Source: Aequorivita todarodis (GTDB lineage: Bacteria; Bacteroidota; Bacteroidia; Flavobacteriales; Flavobacteriaceae). From it: DNA of 64,000 bases. The notes beneath the pieces were generated by a model. The model made no database searches. It was not told the origin of the DNA and saw only the letters and a program-made list of their open reading frames with translations. Positions within the stretch are counted from its first letter, which is position 1. Each line of letters begins with the position of its first letter. Both the position numbers and the translations under genes were made by a program. Below, piece after piece: positions 26,220 to 35,338 of the stretch. The stretch lies in contig NZ_JAQQTG010000007.1 of the NCBI RefSeq assembly GCF_028561335.1, positions 1 to 64,000 on the forward strand, read 5' to 3'.

Positions 26220-26933
26220 ATGGAAAATAAAAATCAAAACTGAAGAAAATTTTTGACCAAACTTGGCGTCGCTGTGAGTACAGGAGTAGGATTGGGATTG
26301 ATGCCCAATACTGCACTGGCAAGTACGGCATTACCAACCGTACAAACCTGGGCTATGTGGATACATGGAAGCGCAGGAAGAATAGAGGGATGTGCACACG
26401 ATGGGCAGAAAAGCCCTATAACAATGGCCAAACTAAAAAAGAAAATGATGACCATCAGCTCAATGAACTATTTTAGATCTGGAAATAATGGTGGCATGCC
26501 TGGGACTACTGTAGCATTGGAAGGTGAAGCTGCAGGCACTATGATCCCAACTTCTGGTGGTGGTCAATTTATTATATGGGATCGTGGCACTAAAAATAAT
26601 GATAAAAACGGCGAGTTCTGGGTGCATTATGCTATTCCTACTCCTTTAATTGCAGCAGGAACAAGGGCGAAAGCAGGACTGTGCTTAGTTAGTTGTATGA
26701 GCACAGATATAAAAATGCATATTGGTCAAGTAGAGGTATGGCATGGAAATAAGAGTATCTTTAGCCAAGCAAATACACAATTGTGGGGGCCAGAAAAAAT
26801 GCACCGATTCAATATACCTACCACACCTTCCGTTATGGGGGCGCTTTGCATCTCCCTTAAAATAAAAGGAGAACGTGTAAATGCAACTAAAATTCTAGAA
26901 ATTAGCGGTGTAGGCATCGATTTTTATGTTTAA
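26220..26933 (+). pseudogene. Tat-exported protein gene with an in-frame TGA in the twin-arginine motif
   Basis: From the ATG at 26220 the frame reads M-E-N-K-N-Q-N, then TGA (26241-26243), then RKFLTKLGVAVSTGVGLGLM and an export-type cleavage region NTALAS. A CGA in place of TGA would give the twin-arginine signal RRKFLTK. The remaining 226 codons to 26933 are open and look coding: WAMWIHGSAGRIEG, FWVHYAIPTPLIAAGTRAKAG, QVEVWHGNKSIF. I do not recognise a characterised family, though the 'W-HG ... aiPTP' pattern resembles uncharacterised DUF6623-type proteins. It may be a recent pseudogene, a sequencing error, or translated from a TTG at 26253 without a Tat motif. Confidence 0.7.
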
Positions 26934-27027
26934 TGGAAATATTAGATTCCAATATGATGATAAGAAGAATCGCACTTCACTTAACACAACATTTTTGCTT
27001 GTAAACTAATGTTAACAATATTAATAT

Positions 27028-27294
27028 TTGAAAAGTTTCGTGGAGAACTTAATTGTCCATCGCAGTCATGGGCGCTTCATCAGTGTCTTTCGAGGTTTTA
27101 ATATTATTATTGATCAAATTCAACCAAATTCCCCTATAGATTATCAATCCTTAAGTGCGCTCTGCAATTATTATGACCTTCCCCATTTTACCAAGGATTT
27201 TAAAAGGTATTGTGGCAGCTGCCCATCAGCATTTCACATTGAAAAGTTCCATTTTCTTCGAGAAGTTGTGGCTTCAAAAGCGTTAATGGACTAG
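27028..27294 (+). pseudogene. Truncated araC-type gene (C-terminal part only)
   Basis: The last 53 codons are almost identical to the end of the complete regulator at 23346-24176 (LPHFTKDFKRYCGSCPSAFH and on to SKALMD). Before that the similarity falls off fast (GFNIIIDQIQPNSPIDYQSLSALCNYY against RFNCMFSQLKIDAPIDCKGLSAFYNYY) and the sensor domain is absent. It is a remnant of a second araC gene whose tail has been homogenised with the first, or a partial duplication that drifted. It is unlikely to bind DNA alone, since one of the two HTH helices is missing. Confidence 0.85.
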
Positions 27295-27366
27295 TCTCCA
27301 TAAAATACCTTTAAATCTTTATGCAATTGATTTCCAAAGCATAAAGGGCGGTTTTATACAACTCGC
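27136..27366 (+). repeat. Island repeat copy B (araC 3' end plus hairpin)
   Basis: Copy B includes the end of the araC fragment, its stop and the hairpin with arms CTTTATGC (27317-27324) and GCATAAAG (27339-27346). It differs from copy A by only a few bases over the 185 bp from about 27181. It lies directly upstream of the M4 peptidase gene. Confidence 0.92.
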
Positions 27367-27452
27367 TATAAAATTTCCATCTTACATTTAGACATCTCAA
27401 CTCCCCCATTATTTATTATTAAAAGAATATTAACCACTTTAAATTTAACATT

Positions 27453-30080
27453 ATGGGACATTTAAACTTTCTTAATTCAAGAGCACGATCAGCAGAGAGC
27501 TACTTTGCAATTCACGCCATTAAAACACATTATTCGAAGGCAACATCAAGAATATTAAAAAAAGTAATTTCAATGTTCGTATGTTTACTTCTAATGGGCA
27601 CATTGGCCTTAGCTCAAAACGTTCAAACATCTATTGATGCTTTAACCCAACAGACAGATGCGGTAATCACCGTAAACAAAAATTGTGGCATTGTCCAATT
27701 TATCAAATTTCCAGCTACGGAACCTTTAAACTTACAAGGCAATACTGCATATGAAAAAGCGATTTCATTTTTAAAAGACAACAAAGGCATTTACACTGTG
27801 GAAAACATAGATGAAGCCTTTATTCACAAAACAACCGAAACTGATCAATATGGGTTGAAACGAGTTGTGTTGACCCAAGTATATCACGGAGTTCCCATAT
27901 TTGACGGCAAATTATATTTCCATTTTAATACGGAGGAAAAGCTGACTGCCATCAACGGAAACTATATGGCTAACATTAAAGTAAATCCTGTTCCAAGTAT
28001 ACCCCAATCACGGGCTTCATCAATTGCTCTGGAAACAATACATAATCAAAACATTAATTTTTCAGGAGCTCCAATGCAGGTACTGGAAAAGACCCTCTAT
28101 ATATTCCAAAAAGGAATGACACAAGGCTATCGCGGGGCGCAACATTTGGTTTATAAAATTGAAGTGAGCAACCAAGTAGATGTTAGGGAGTTTCTTTTTA
28201 TAGACGCACATACCGGCATCGTAATAGAACAATATACTGGAATAGCCCATGCCATACACCGCACCATTTATGAGGTGAATACTTCAAATATTGTTTGGGA
28301 AGAAGGCGATCCATTTCCAGGAACACTTGACCAATGGCAACAAAATGAGGTAGTAGTGTCTGAGCATACCTATAATTTTTTTAAAAATGCTTTTGGGCAT
28401 GTGTCTTATAACGGTGCAGACATACAAATGAAAGTAATCAATAATGACCCAAATATCGTTTGTCCAAATGCCACCTGGAATGGCATCACTGCAAGTTTTT
28501 GTGATAACGTAGCATCAGATGATGTTATAGGGCACGAATGGGGACACGCATACATGGAATATACCGGTGGACTAATTTATAGCTGGCAATCGGGTGCACT
28601 TGATGAATCTTATGCAGATATTTGGGGAGAAACAATCGATTTATTGAATGGTTATGAAGATGACGGAGAAGATCTTTCGCTAAGAACCGGTTGCGGTAGC
28701 TCTGATCGTTGGATGCAAGGTGAAGATGCAAGCGGTTTTGGAGGCGCGATAAGAGATATGTGGAACCCTAATTGCAAAGGAGACCCAGGAAAAGTAAGTG
28801 ATCCCCAATTTTGGTGTTCAGGAGCCGATTGGGGTGGAGTGCATACAAATTCTGGTATATCCAACCATCTTTACGCATTATTGGTAGATGGCGGCACTTA
28901 TAATGGACAGACCATCACTGGTATTGGTTTTACAAAAGCTGCCCATATTTTTTGGAGAGCACAGAGCCAGTATTTAACACAAACAAGTGGCTTTATAACT
29001 TTTGCAGATGCTTTAGAAGCAGCCACTTCAGATTTAATGGGTATCAACCTGGAAGGCTTGTCCACGGCTTCTCCAGCAGGACCTTCTGGCGAAATAATTA
29101 CGGCAAATGACCTTACGCAAGTTACCAATACCATTCTTGCCGTAGAATTAAGAAACGATCCACCCGCTGCGTGTTTTGTAACCATTTTGCAACCTTTAAC
29201 TGATGAATTGTGCGAAGCCGCAATTTCTAACCCAATATTTTTCGAAGATTGGGAAGGTGGATTTGGCGATTGGACCCATGAAGAACTACCTGTACATCCA
29301 GCTTTATGGGTGCCCAGAGATTGGATGATTTATACGGGTCCTTTAGATAATAGAGATGGACTCATTGCTTACGGCCCCGCAGATTATTATGCCAATTGCA
29401 CCACGAACGGCCAAGAAGGTATTATTCGGTTAACAAGCCCCATTATTACCATGCCAAATGATCCTAATCCTACATTTGAAATGGCATTTAATCACACGAT
29501 TTCTTTAGAAACTGGATATGACGGCGCAAACATTAAGTACAGTTTAGATGGAGGCAATTGGAACTTAGTTGAGGCATCTTCATTTACTGAGAACACCTAT
29601 AACTATAGTGTTTTACCTAACAGTGATAACCCGTTATCTGGCGAGCCAGCTTTTACTGGTTTAGATGGTGCAGGTGCTTATCTAACCTGGGGAACCAGTG
29701 TTATAAATTTATCCACTCTTGGAGTAACAGCAAATTCAACCGTTCAATTCAGATTTGAAGTAGGTACAGATAAATGTGGTGGTGTATTGGGTTGGGCCTT
29801 GGATGAAATTATGATCTATAATTGTGAATCGCTTTCTATTGCCGATACAGATTTTGAAAACATCATTAAGGCATACCCAAATCCAACAGGTGGAATTGTA
29901 AACATAAAAACCACTACCCAAATAAGTGCTATTGAAGTCTATAATATATATGGACAATTGGTAGCATCTAACAATAATAGGGACCAAATTGATTTAACTG
30001 GGTTTAGCCAAGGAATATATATTTTAAAAGTTACTGCTATTGATGGCAGATTCAGTATGATTAAAGTATTAAAAGAATAA
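27453..30080 (+). CDS. M4 (thermolysin-type) metallopeptidase with T9SS sorting domain
   Basis: 875 residues. An unusual hydrophilic leader of about 40 residues beginning MGHLNFLNSRARS precedes the export signal (ISMFVCLLLMGTLALAQ). FTP and PepSY propeptide regions follow, then the catalytic zinc site HEWGH (361-365), with Glu385 in GALDESYADIWGE as third ligand and an M4 C-terminal helical domain (GVHTNSGISNHLYALL). A beta-sandwich domain (about 590-790) precedes the T9SS type A domain (AYPNPTGGIVNI ... GIYILKVTAIDGRF). It is probably an extracellular protease activated by propeptide removal. It is preceded by repeat copy B. Confidence 0.94.
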   Translation: MGHLNFLNSRARSAESYFAIHAIKTHYSKATSRILKKVISMFVCLLLMGTLALAQNVQTSIDALTQQTDAVITVNKNCGIVQFIKFPATEPLNLQGNTAYEKAISFLKDNKGIYTVENIDEAFIHKTTETDQYGLKRVVLTQVYHGVPIFDGKLYFHFNTEEKLTAINGNYMANIKVNPVPSIPQSRASSIALETIHNQNINFSGAPMQVLEKTLYIFQKGMTQGYRGAQHLVYKIEVSNQVDVREFLFIDAHTGIVIEQYTGIAHAIHRTIYEVNTSNIVWEEGDPFPGTLDQWQQNEVVVSEHTYNFFKNAFGHVSYNGADIQMKVINNDPNIVCPNATWNGITASFCDNVASDDVIGHEWGHAYMEYTGGLIYSWQSGALDESYADIWGETIDLLNGYEDDGEDLSLRTGCGSSDRWMQGEDASGFGGAIRDMWNPNCKGDPGKVSDPQFWCSGADWGGVHTNSGISNHLYALLVDGGTYNGQTITGIGFTKAAHIFWRAQSQYLTQTSGFITFADALEAATSDLMGINLEGLSTASPAGPSGEIITANDLTQVTNTILAVELRNDPPAACFVTILQPLTDELCEAAISNPIFFEDWEGGFGDWTHEELPVHPALWVPRDWMIYTGPLDNRDGLIAYGPADYYANCTTNGQEGIIRLTSPIITMPNDPNPTFEMAFNHTISLETGYDGANIKYSLDGGNWNLVEASSFTENTYNYSVLPNSDNPLSGEPAFTGLDGAGAYLTWGTSVINLSTLGVTANSTVQFRFEVGTDKCGGVLGWALDEIMIYNCESLSIADTDFENIIKAYPNPTGGIVNIKTTTQISAIEVYNIYGQLVASNNNRDQIDLTGFSQGIYILKVTAIDGRFSMIKVLKE

Positions 30081-30183
30081 TGATCATTTGCATTGTATGG
30101 GTAGCCAATTAGTTTAATAGATATTAAAATGAACTTAATAAATCAAGGCATAGAAGACTATAGCTAAAAGTCTGTGATTGTCA

Positions 30184-30300
30184 AGAAGTTGTGGCTTCAA
30201 AAGCGTTAATGGACTAGTCTCCATAAAATACCTTTAAAACTTTATACAATTGATTTCCAAAACATAAAGGGCGGTTTTATACAACTCGCTATTAAGTTTT
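30184..30300 (+). repeat. Island repeat copy C
   Basis: Copy C contains only the last codons of the araC gene (from AGAAGTTGTGG) and the following hairpin region. Two G-to-A changes at the inner stem (arms 30240-30247 and 30262-30269) remove its two loop-side base pairs. It lies in the 303-bp gap 30081-30383, which otherwise holds only the leader of the M28 gene. Confidence 0.9.
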
Positions 30301-30383
30301 CTAACTACTTTTAATCTTGATTCTACATATCAACTCCCACAATTGATTCAAAAACGAATATTAACCTTTTTAAATATATCATT

Positions 30384-32105
30384 ATGGGACATTTAAACAT
30401 TATCCATTCCGGAACAAAAACAACAGTGAACTATTTTGGCGATTCTGCCGAACCACTCCAATTAAAAGACAATAATACATCTGGTACACACAAAAATGGG
30501 TATCGGCGCAATAGAATGACTTATTTTCTAACATTAATTGTAGGTCTTTTCACTTTATTCAGTTTTGCACAAAATACTGCACCACAAATTGAAATTACAG
30601 ATATTGCGGCAGATGAAACCGCAAAAACCCTAACCGTTAATTACTCCTTAAGCGATGCCGAAAGTAATACTTGTGAGGTATGGCTCAAAATGTCGTTGGA
30701 CGACGGAATTTATTATGAAACTGTTCCAATCGCCAAAATTACCGGCGATATCGGTACAGGTATAAACCCTGATCCAACACTCTCTTTAACTTGGGATTAT
30801 TCAGACTTAACCGTGGAAATTAGAAGTGTAGATATAAAACTATTCGCTTCCGATAACCAAGCGGTTGATATTGCAGAAATGGTCAGCCAAGTAGATGAGG
30901 CAAACTTGTTGAGCAACTTACAATTTATTGAGGGGGAGCGCCATTACTTAACGGCCCCTGTACATCTGGAAGAAGTACGGACATTTATTGAAAATGCGTT
31001 TATGGAAGTAAATCTTCAGACCGAGCGCCATTTTTTCGTTCATTCCCATTTGATGATGCAGAATATTCTCGGTCGCAAGCCCGGTGCTAAAGATGAAGCC
31101 ATTACTTATATTATTGATGGCCATTTCGATGGTAGATCTAACAGTCCCTCTGCAGATGACAATGGCTCGGCAGTAGCAGGAACGCTTGAAGCGCTTCGCA
31201 TACTCTCGCAATATTCTTTTGAGCATTCCATTCGATTTATTGGTTTTGATGCTGAGGAAGTATATTCTCCAATCGGTTATCCTGGAAGTTACAATTACGT
31301 TCTGAATGGTATAAAACCATTTGAAGACTTACAAGGAACTCTAAATATGGAGATGATCGGTTTTTATTCTGATGCAATTAATTCGCAAACATTGCCGGCA
31401 GGCTTCGCGACACTCTTTCCAGAAGCGGCACAGCAAATTGAGGACGATGAATTTAGAGGCAATTTTCTATTTGGAGTTGGTAACACGATTTCAGATCCGC
31501 TATTATCAGCTTTTATTGCTGCTTCTGAAGATTATGTTCCTGATTTAAGGCTAATTACGGTTACTGTTGCTGGTACCGGTCAGAGCGTTCCGGACCTGCG
31601 CAGAAGTGATCACGCCATGTTTTGGGATGCCGGTTTACAGGCACTGATGCTAACAGATACTGCCGATTTTAGAAACCCAAACTATCATACCCCCGGTGAT
31701 AGCATTGGCACCTTAGATTTTGGTTTTATGAAAAATGTAGTGAAAGCAGTTTTGGCAACTGTCGCAGAACTTGCCATACCCATTAGTGTAGGTTCTGATG
31801 AAACTGATTTATCTACTTGGCTGAGCATTGGTGAACACGATCAGTTTGCTGCAGAAATATTTATTTTCCCCAATCCTTCCACTGGCCTCTTGACTTTACG
31901 GGTTGAGAATGCTAAGTCTGGATTTACATCGCTTGTTGAAGTTTATGATTTAGCAGGAAAAAAGGTTTATCAAGATCTTCGAGAATTTTCTACAGGTACC
32001 AGCAATTCTGAAATCAATCTACAGCATTTAACTAACGGCTCTTATATACTTAAGCTGAAATCTAAAAACATTACAACGTCTCTTGCATTTATTATCGCAT
32101 ATTAA
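30384..32105 (+). CDS. M28-family peptidase with T9SS sorting domain
   Basis: 573 residues. It has the same kind of leader as the M4 gene (MGHLNIIHSGTKTTVNYFG), then an export signal (YFLTLIVGLFTLFSFAQ). The peptidase zinc ligands are recognisable: His in IDGHFDG, Asp in SADDNGSA, Glu-Glu in GFDAEEVYS, Glu in NMEMIGFYSD where many relatives have Asp, and His in YHTPGDS. A T9SS type A domain follows from about residue 490 (IFPNPSTGLLTLRV, GSYILKLKSK). M28 enzymes are aminopeptidases or carboxypeptidases, so this one could finish peptides released by the M4 protease upstream. A strong terminator follows. Confidence 0.92.
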   Translation: MGHLNIIHSGTKTTVNYFGDSAEPLQLKDNNTSGTHKNGYRRNRMTYFLTLIVGLFTLFSFAQNTAPQIEITDIAADETAKTLTVNYSLSDAESNTCEVWLKMSLDDGIYYETVPIAKITGDIGTGINPDPTLSLTWDYSDLTVEIRSVDIKLFASDNQAVDIAEMVSQVDEANLLSNLQFIEGERHYLTAPVHLEEVRTFIENAFMEVNLQTERHFFVHSHLMMQNILGRKPGAKDEAITYIIDGHFDGRSNSPSADDNGSAVAGTLEALRILSQYSFEHSIRFIGFDAEEVYSPIGYPGSYNYVLNGIKPFEDLQGTLNMEMIGFYSDAINSQTLPAGFATLFPEAAQQIEDDEFRGNFLFGVGNTISDPLLSAFIAASEDYVPDLRLITVTVAGTGQSVPDLRRSDHAMFWDAGLQALMLTDTADFRNPNYHTPGDSIGTLDFGFMKNVVKAVLATVAELAIPISVGSDETDLSTWLSIGEHDQFAAEIFIFPNPSTGLLTLRVENAKSGFTSLVEVYDLAGKKVYQDLREFSTGTSNSEINLQHLTNGSYILKLKSKNITTSLAFIIAY

Positions 32106-32129
32106 TTTGCAAGTCCAAAATAAAGCCTT

Positions 32130-32170
32130 ATAGTCTTCTGCCACCATTATATGTAGCAGAAGACTATTTT
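32130..32170 (+). terminator. 12-bp-stem terminator at the right end of the island
   Basis: Arms 32130-32141 and 32156-32167 pair perfectly over 12 bp with a 14-nt loop, and TTTT follows. It ends the M28 gene and lies 20 bp before the recG remnant. Confidence 0.85.
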
Positions 32171-32189
32171 AATTAATAAATAAAACGAA

Positions 32190-32369
32190 ATGTTAAACCT
32201 TTCGCAATGTCTCTATTTTAAACGATAGCGAGCTATTGAAAATCATCCGCAGCTTTGCCCCCAAACTCTAAAAACTGACCCAAACCTTACTTCCGAAGAA
32301 AACATTCCAATTAAAAATACCTATGCCCAGCTTGTGAAGTACCGAAATATCTGGAATTATATTTCGTAA
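32190..32369 (+). pseudogene. Decayed copy of the recG 3' end
   Basis: The stretch aligns with the last 60 or so codons of recG. DSELLKIIRSFAPKL (from 32224) matches DSEILKIARSYAS, then after a frameshift KTDPNLTSEENIPIKN and YAQLVKYRNIWNYIS match the RecG tail at 28 of 32 residues, including the stop position. By eye the last 99 nt are about 80% identical. It is not expressed as a protein, having lost the rest of the gene. It marks the right edge of the island that begins after the intact recG stop at 23185. Confidence 0.9.
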
Positions 32370-32495
32370 AACACACCTGAGTAGTTTGATTCCCTTTTCT
32401 GAAACCGTCAATTTCCGAAGGTCCTTCACAAGCACAATGCCGTTCCCCAATTAATTTTCTTGCCAATTCGATTACTTTTCAATACTTTTAGGTTT

Positions 32496-34700
32496 ATGAC
32501 AGAAGCCGCTTTAGAAGAAGAGAAAAAGGAGCTCGCCAAGCAGTACAAACAGCTGCTCAAGATCAGTTACCGCACCCTTACCAAAGCAGATAAAAAACTG
32601 ATCCGCAGCGCATTTGACCTTGCCGTTGATGCCCACAAGGAGCAACGCCGCAAAAGTGGCGAGGCTTATATTTTTCACCCTATAGCGGTCGCAAAAATTG
32701 TTGCTTCGGAGATTGGACTGGACGCTACCAGCATCGCTGCCGCCCTTTTGCACGACGTGGTTGAGGATACTGAATATTCCTTAGAGGATATCGAGCGTAT
32801 GTTTGGCACTCCCGTGGCCCGCATTGTGGACGGGCTTACCAAGATTGCCCATATCAATATGTCTGAAGACGTTTCCATGCAGGCGGAAAATTTCAGAAAA
32901 ATGTTGCTTACCCTCAATGAGGACATTCGCGTAATCATCATAAAAATTGCGGACCGGCTGCACAATATGCAAACTATGGACAGCATGCCGCCGGACAAAC
33001 AGCGGAAAATCGCTTCGGAAACGCTTTACATTTACGCCCCGCTCGCCCACCGCATTGGGCTTTACAACATAAAAACCGAATTGGAGGACTTAGGACTGAA
33101 GTTTACCGAGCCAGATGTGTATGCAGATATTTTAGGCCGCATAAAGGAAAGCAAGGAAGAACAGGACGCTTATATAGAGGCTTTCAACAAAGTGATTAAA
33201 GACTCGTTGGATGCCGAAAATTTAGAATACGAAATAAAGGGAAGACCCAAATCCATCTTTTCCATCCGAAGAAAAATGCTTGCCCAGAACGTCACCTTTG
33301 ACGAGGTGTATGACAAATTCGCCGTTCGGATTATCTATAAAAGCAAGCCCGAAAACGAAAAATTCTTCGCGTGGAAGATTTATTCCATAGTTACCGACCA
33401 TTTCCGCCCCAACCCCATACGGCTTCGCGACTGGATTTCTTCCCCCAAATCAACGGGTTACGAAGCACTGCACATAACCGTGATGGGCCCGAAAGGCCGT
33501 TGGGTAGAAGTGCAGATTCGCAGCGAGCGGATGAACGAGATTGCCGAGAAAGGTTTTGCTGCCCACTACAAATACAAAAACAAGGAAAAAGACGACGGCG
33601 GCCTCGAAAACTGGCTGAACAAACTACAAGACACGCTGGAGAATTCAGAAATAAGTGCCGTGGATTTTGTAGAGGAATTCAAACTGAATCTTTATGCCAA
33701 GGAAATTTTTGTCTTTACCCCGAAAGGAGACCTGTATTCACTTCCGAAAGGAGCCACGGCTCTGGATTTCGCCTTTCACATTCACACCGAAATCGGGATG
33801 CACACCCGCGGTACAAAGGTGAATGGAAAACTCGTCCCGCTGAGCCATGAGCTCAAAAGTGGTGACCAAGTAGAGGTTATTACGTCAGATAACGCAAAAC
33901 CTACGGCCAACTGGCTCAATTACGCCACCACTGGCCGCGCGCGTTCAAAGATTAAATCGTCACTGAAGGACGAAAAGAAACAGCTCGCCGAAGAAGGAAA
34001 AGTAATCCTGGCCCGAAAATTAAAATCGCTGAAACTAAACCTCGATGAAAGCCTACTCAACCAATTGGTGGTTTTCTTTAAGGTGAAAACGAGTTTGGAT
34101 TTGTACTATCGCGTTGGCGCGGGAATCATCGACAACCAAAAATTGAAGGATTTTGCCGCTTCGCGAAGCAATGCTTTTATCAGTTTCTTCAAAAATAGAA
34201 TCCGAAAGCCCGACAAGCCCGAGGATGTTAACAAAGAAGAAATCACTGAAAAGTTTGATCAGCTTGTTTTCGGGAAAAACGAAGATAAGTTGGATTATAA
34301 AATGGCTAACTGCTGCAACCCCATTCCCGGGGATGATGTTTTCGGCTTCGTTACGGTGAATGAAGGCATAAAAGTACATAAGACCAACTGCCCGAATGCG
34401 TTGCAACTTCAGAGCAATTACAGCTACCGCATTATGCCCGCCAAGTGGATTGACAGCACGCAACGCGAGTTTAAAGCCGTCCTTAACATTTCGGGAATTG
34501 ACACGATTGGTTTGGTAAATGAAGTAACGAAAGTAATTTCAAACAACCTTCATATAGACATGAAGAGTGTCCACTTCGACAGTAATGACGGGGTTTTTAC
34601 AGGCAAAATAGTTGTGGTGGTAAAAAACAAATCGATTCTGAACAATCTTGTGGACAACATCAAAAAAATAAACGGAATTGATAAGGTTACCCGGGTTTAG
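32496..34700 (+). CDS. relA/spoT: Bifunctional (p)ppGpp synthetase/hydrolase RelA/SpoT
   Basis: 734 residues from the ATG at 32496; the earlier TTG would overlap a likely promoter. Order of domains: HD hydrolase with HPIAVAKI and LLHDVVEDTEYS, synthetase with RPKSIFSIRRKM and DKFAVRIIY, TGS (EIFVFTPKGDLYSLPKGATA), a helical/zinc region with ANCCNPIPGDDVFG, and ACT at the end. The hydrolase residues HD and ED are intact, so both making and breaking of the alarmone are expected. It is the single Rel-type enzyme in this window. TTG at 32460 and TACTTTTA at 32483 are a fair promoter match. Confidence 0.97.
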   Translation: MTEAALEEEKKELAKQYKQLLKISYRTLTKADKKLIRSAFDLAVDAHKEQRRKSGEAYIFHPIAVAKIVASEIGLDATSIAAALLHDVVEDTEYSLEDIERMFGTPVARIVDGLTKIAHINMSEDVSMQAENFRKMLLTLNEDIRVIIIKIADRLHNMQTMDSMPPDKQRKIASETLYIYAPLAHRIGLYNIKTELEDLGLKFTEPDVYADILGRIKESKEEQDAYIEAFNKVIKDSLDAENLEYEIKGRPKSIFSIRRKMLAQNVTFDEVYDKFAVRIIYKSKPENEKFFAWKIYSIVTDHFRPNPIRLRDWISSPKSTGYEALHITVMGPKGRWVEVQIRSERMNEIAEKGFAAHYKYKNKEKDDGGLENWLNKLQDTLENSEISAVDFVEEFKLNLYAKEIFVFTPKGDLYSLPKGATALDFAFHIHTEIGMHTRGTKVNGKLVPLSHELKSGDQVEVITSDNAKPTANWLNYATTGRARSKIKSSLKDEKKQLAEEGKVILARKLKSLKLNLDESLLNQLVVFFKVKTSLDLYYRVGAGIIDNQKLKDFAASRSNAFISFFKNRIRKPDKPEDVNKEEITEKFDQLVFGKNEDKLDYKMANCCNPIPGDDVFGFVTVNEGIKVHKTNCPNALQLQSNYSYRIMPAKWIDSTQREFKAVLNISGIDTIGLVNEVTKVISNNLHIDMKSVHFDSNDGVFTGKIVVVVKNKSILNNLVDNIKKINGIDKVTRV

Positions 34701-34840
34701 GATGAGGGATGATGAAAAAAAGGTTAGCGGTTTAACATTTTCGTAAAGAAGTCATTCGTCTTACGTCCTACCGTCTTAAGTCCATTTCACGGATGATTTC
34801 ATTTTCTACCATTTCGCCAATGCCACATCTAAAATTTGAG

Positions 34841-34848
34841 TAACTTTG
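34841..34848 (+). promoter_or_regulatory. TAACTTTG promoter element before fur
   Basis: A perfect TAnnTTTG hexad-plus element 11 bp before the fur ATG; no clear TTG element is found at the expected distance. Confidence 0.5.
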
Positions 34849-34859
34849 CACACTTAATT

Positions 34860-35333
34860 ATGAGTTCAAAAACAGACATAAATAATCAAGAAATTGTAAA
34901 GAACGTTTTCACGGGCTTTCTTGAGCAAAAGGGGCACCGCAAAACGCCGGAACGCTACGCAATTCTTCAGGAAATTTACGACCACGACGACCATTTTGAT
35001 ATTGAGTCGCTGTACATAAATATGAAGAACAAAAATTACCGCGTAAGCCGTGCCACGCTTTACAATACTATTGAGTTGCTTTTGGAATGCGGCTTGGTGC
35101 GCAAACACCAGTTTGGCCAAAACCAGGCGCATTACGAAAAATCGTATTTTGACCGCAACCACGACCACGTTATTCTCGCCGATGGCGAAGTGATTGAGTT
35201 TTGCGACCCGCGAATTCACAACATAAAAAAAACCATAGAAGAGGTTTTTAATATTGAAATAACCAACCATTCACTTTATTTCTACGGAAATAGAAAAAAT
35301 CCCGCCACTACCGATGACGGGAACAATCAATAA
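34860..35333 (+). CDS. fur: Fur-family transcriptional regulator
   Basis: 157 residues using the ATG at 34860. The winged-helix domain contains [28 protein letters not shown] and [23 protein letters not shown], read in segments. The dimerisation part has the metal-binding stretch [16 protein letters not shown]. The CxxC pairs of many Fur proteins are absent, as is common in Bacteroidota homologues. It senses Fe(II) or a similar metal and represses uptake genes. It lies 5 bp upstream of purA and is probably cotranscribed with it. Confidence 0.93.
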   Translation: MSSKTDINNQEIVKNVFTGFLEQKGHRKTPERYAILQEIYDHDDHFDIESLYINMKNKNYRVSRATLYNTIELLLECGLVRKHQFGQNQAHYEKSYFDRNHDHVILADGEVIEFCDPRIHNIKKTIEEVFNIEITNHSLYFYGNRKNPATTDDGNNQ

Positions 35334-35338
35334 AAATT

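Noticed and set aside
33371-33850. Open frame of 159 codons inside relA/spoT
   Set aside because: Overlaps the conserved synthetase and TGS coding in another frame; composition is not protein-like.
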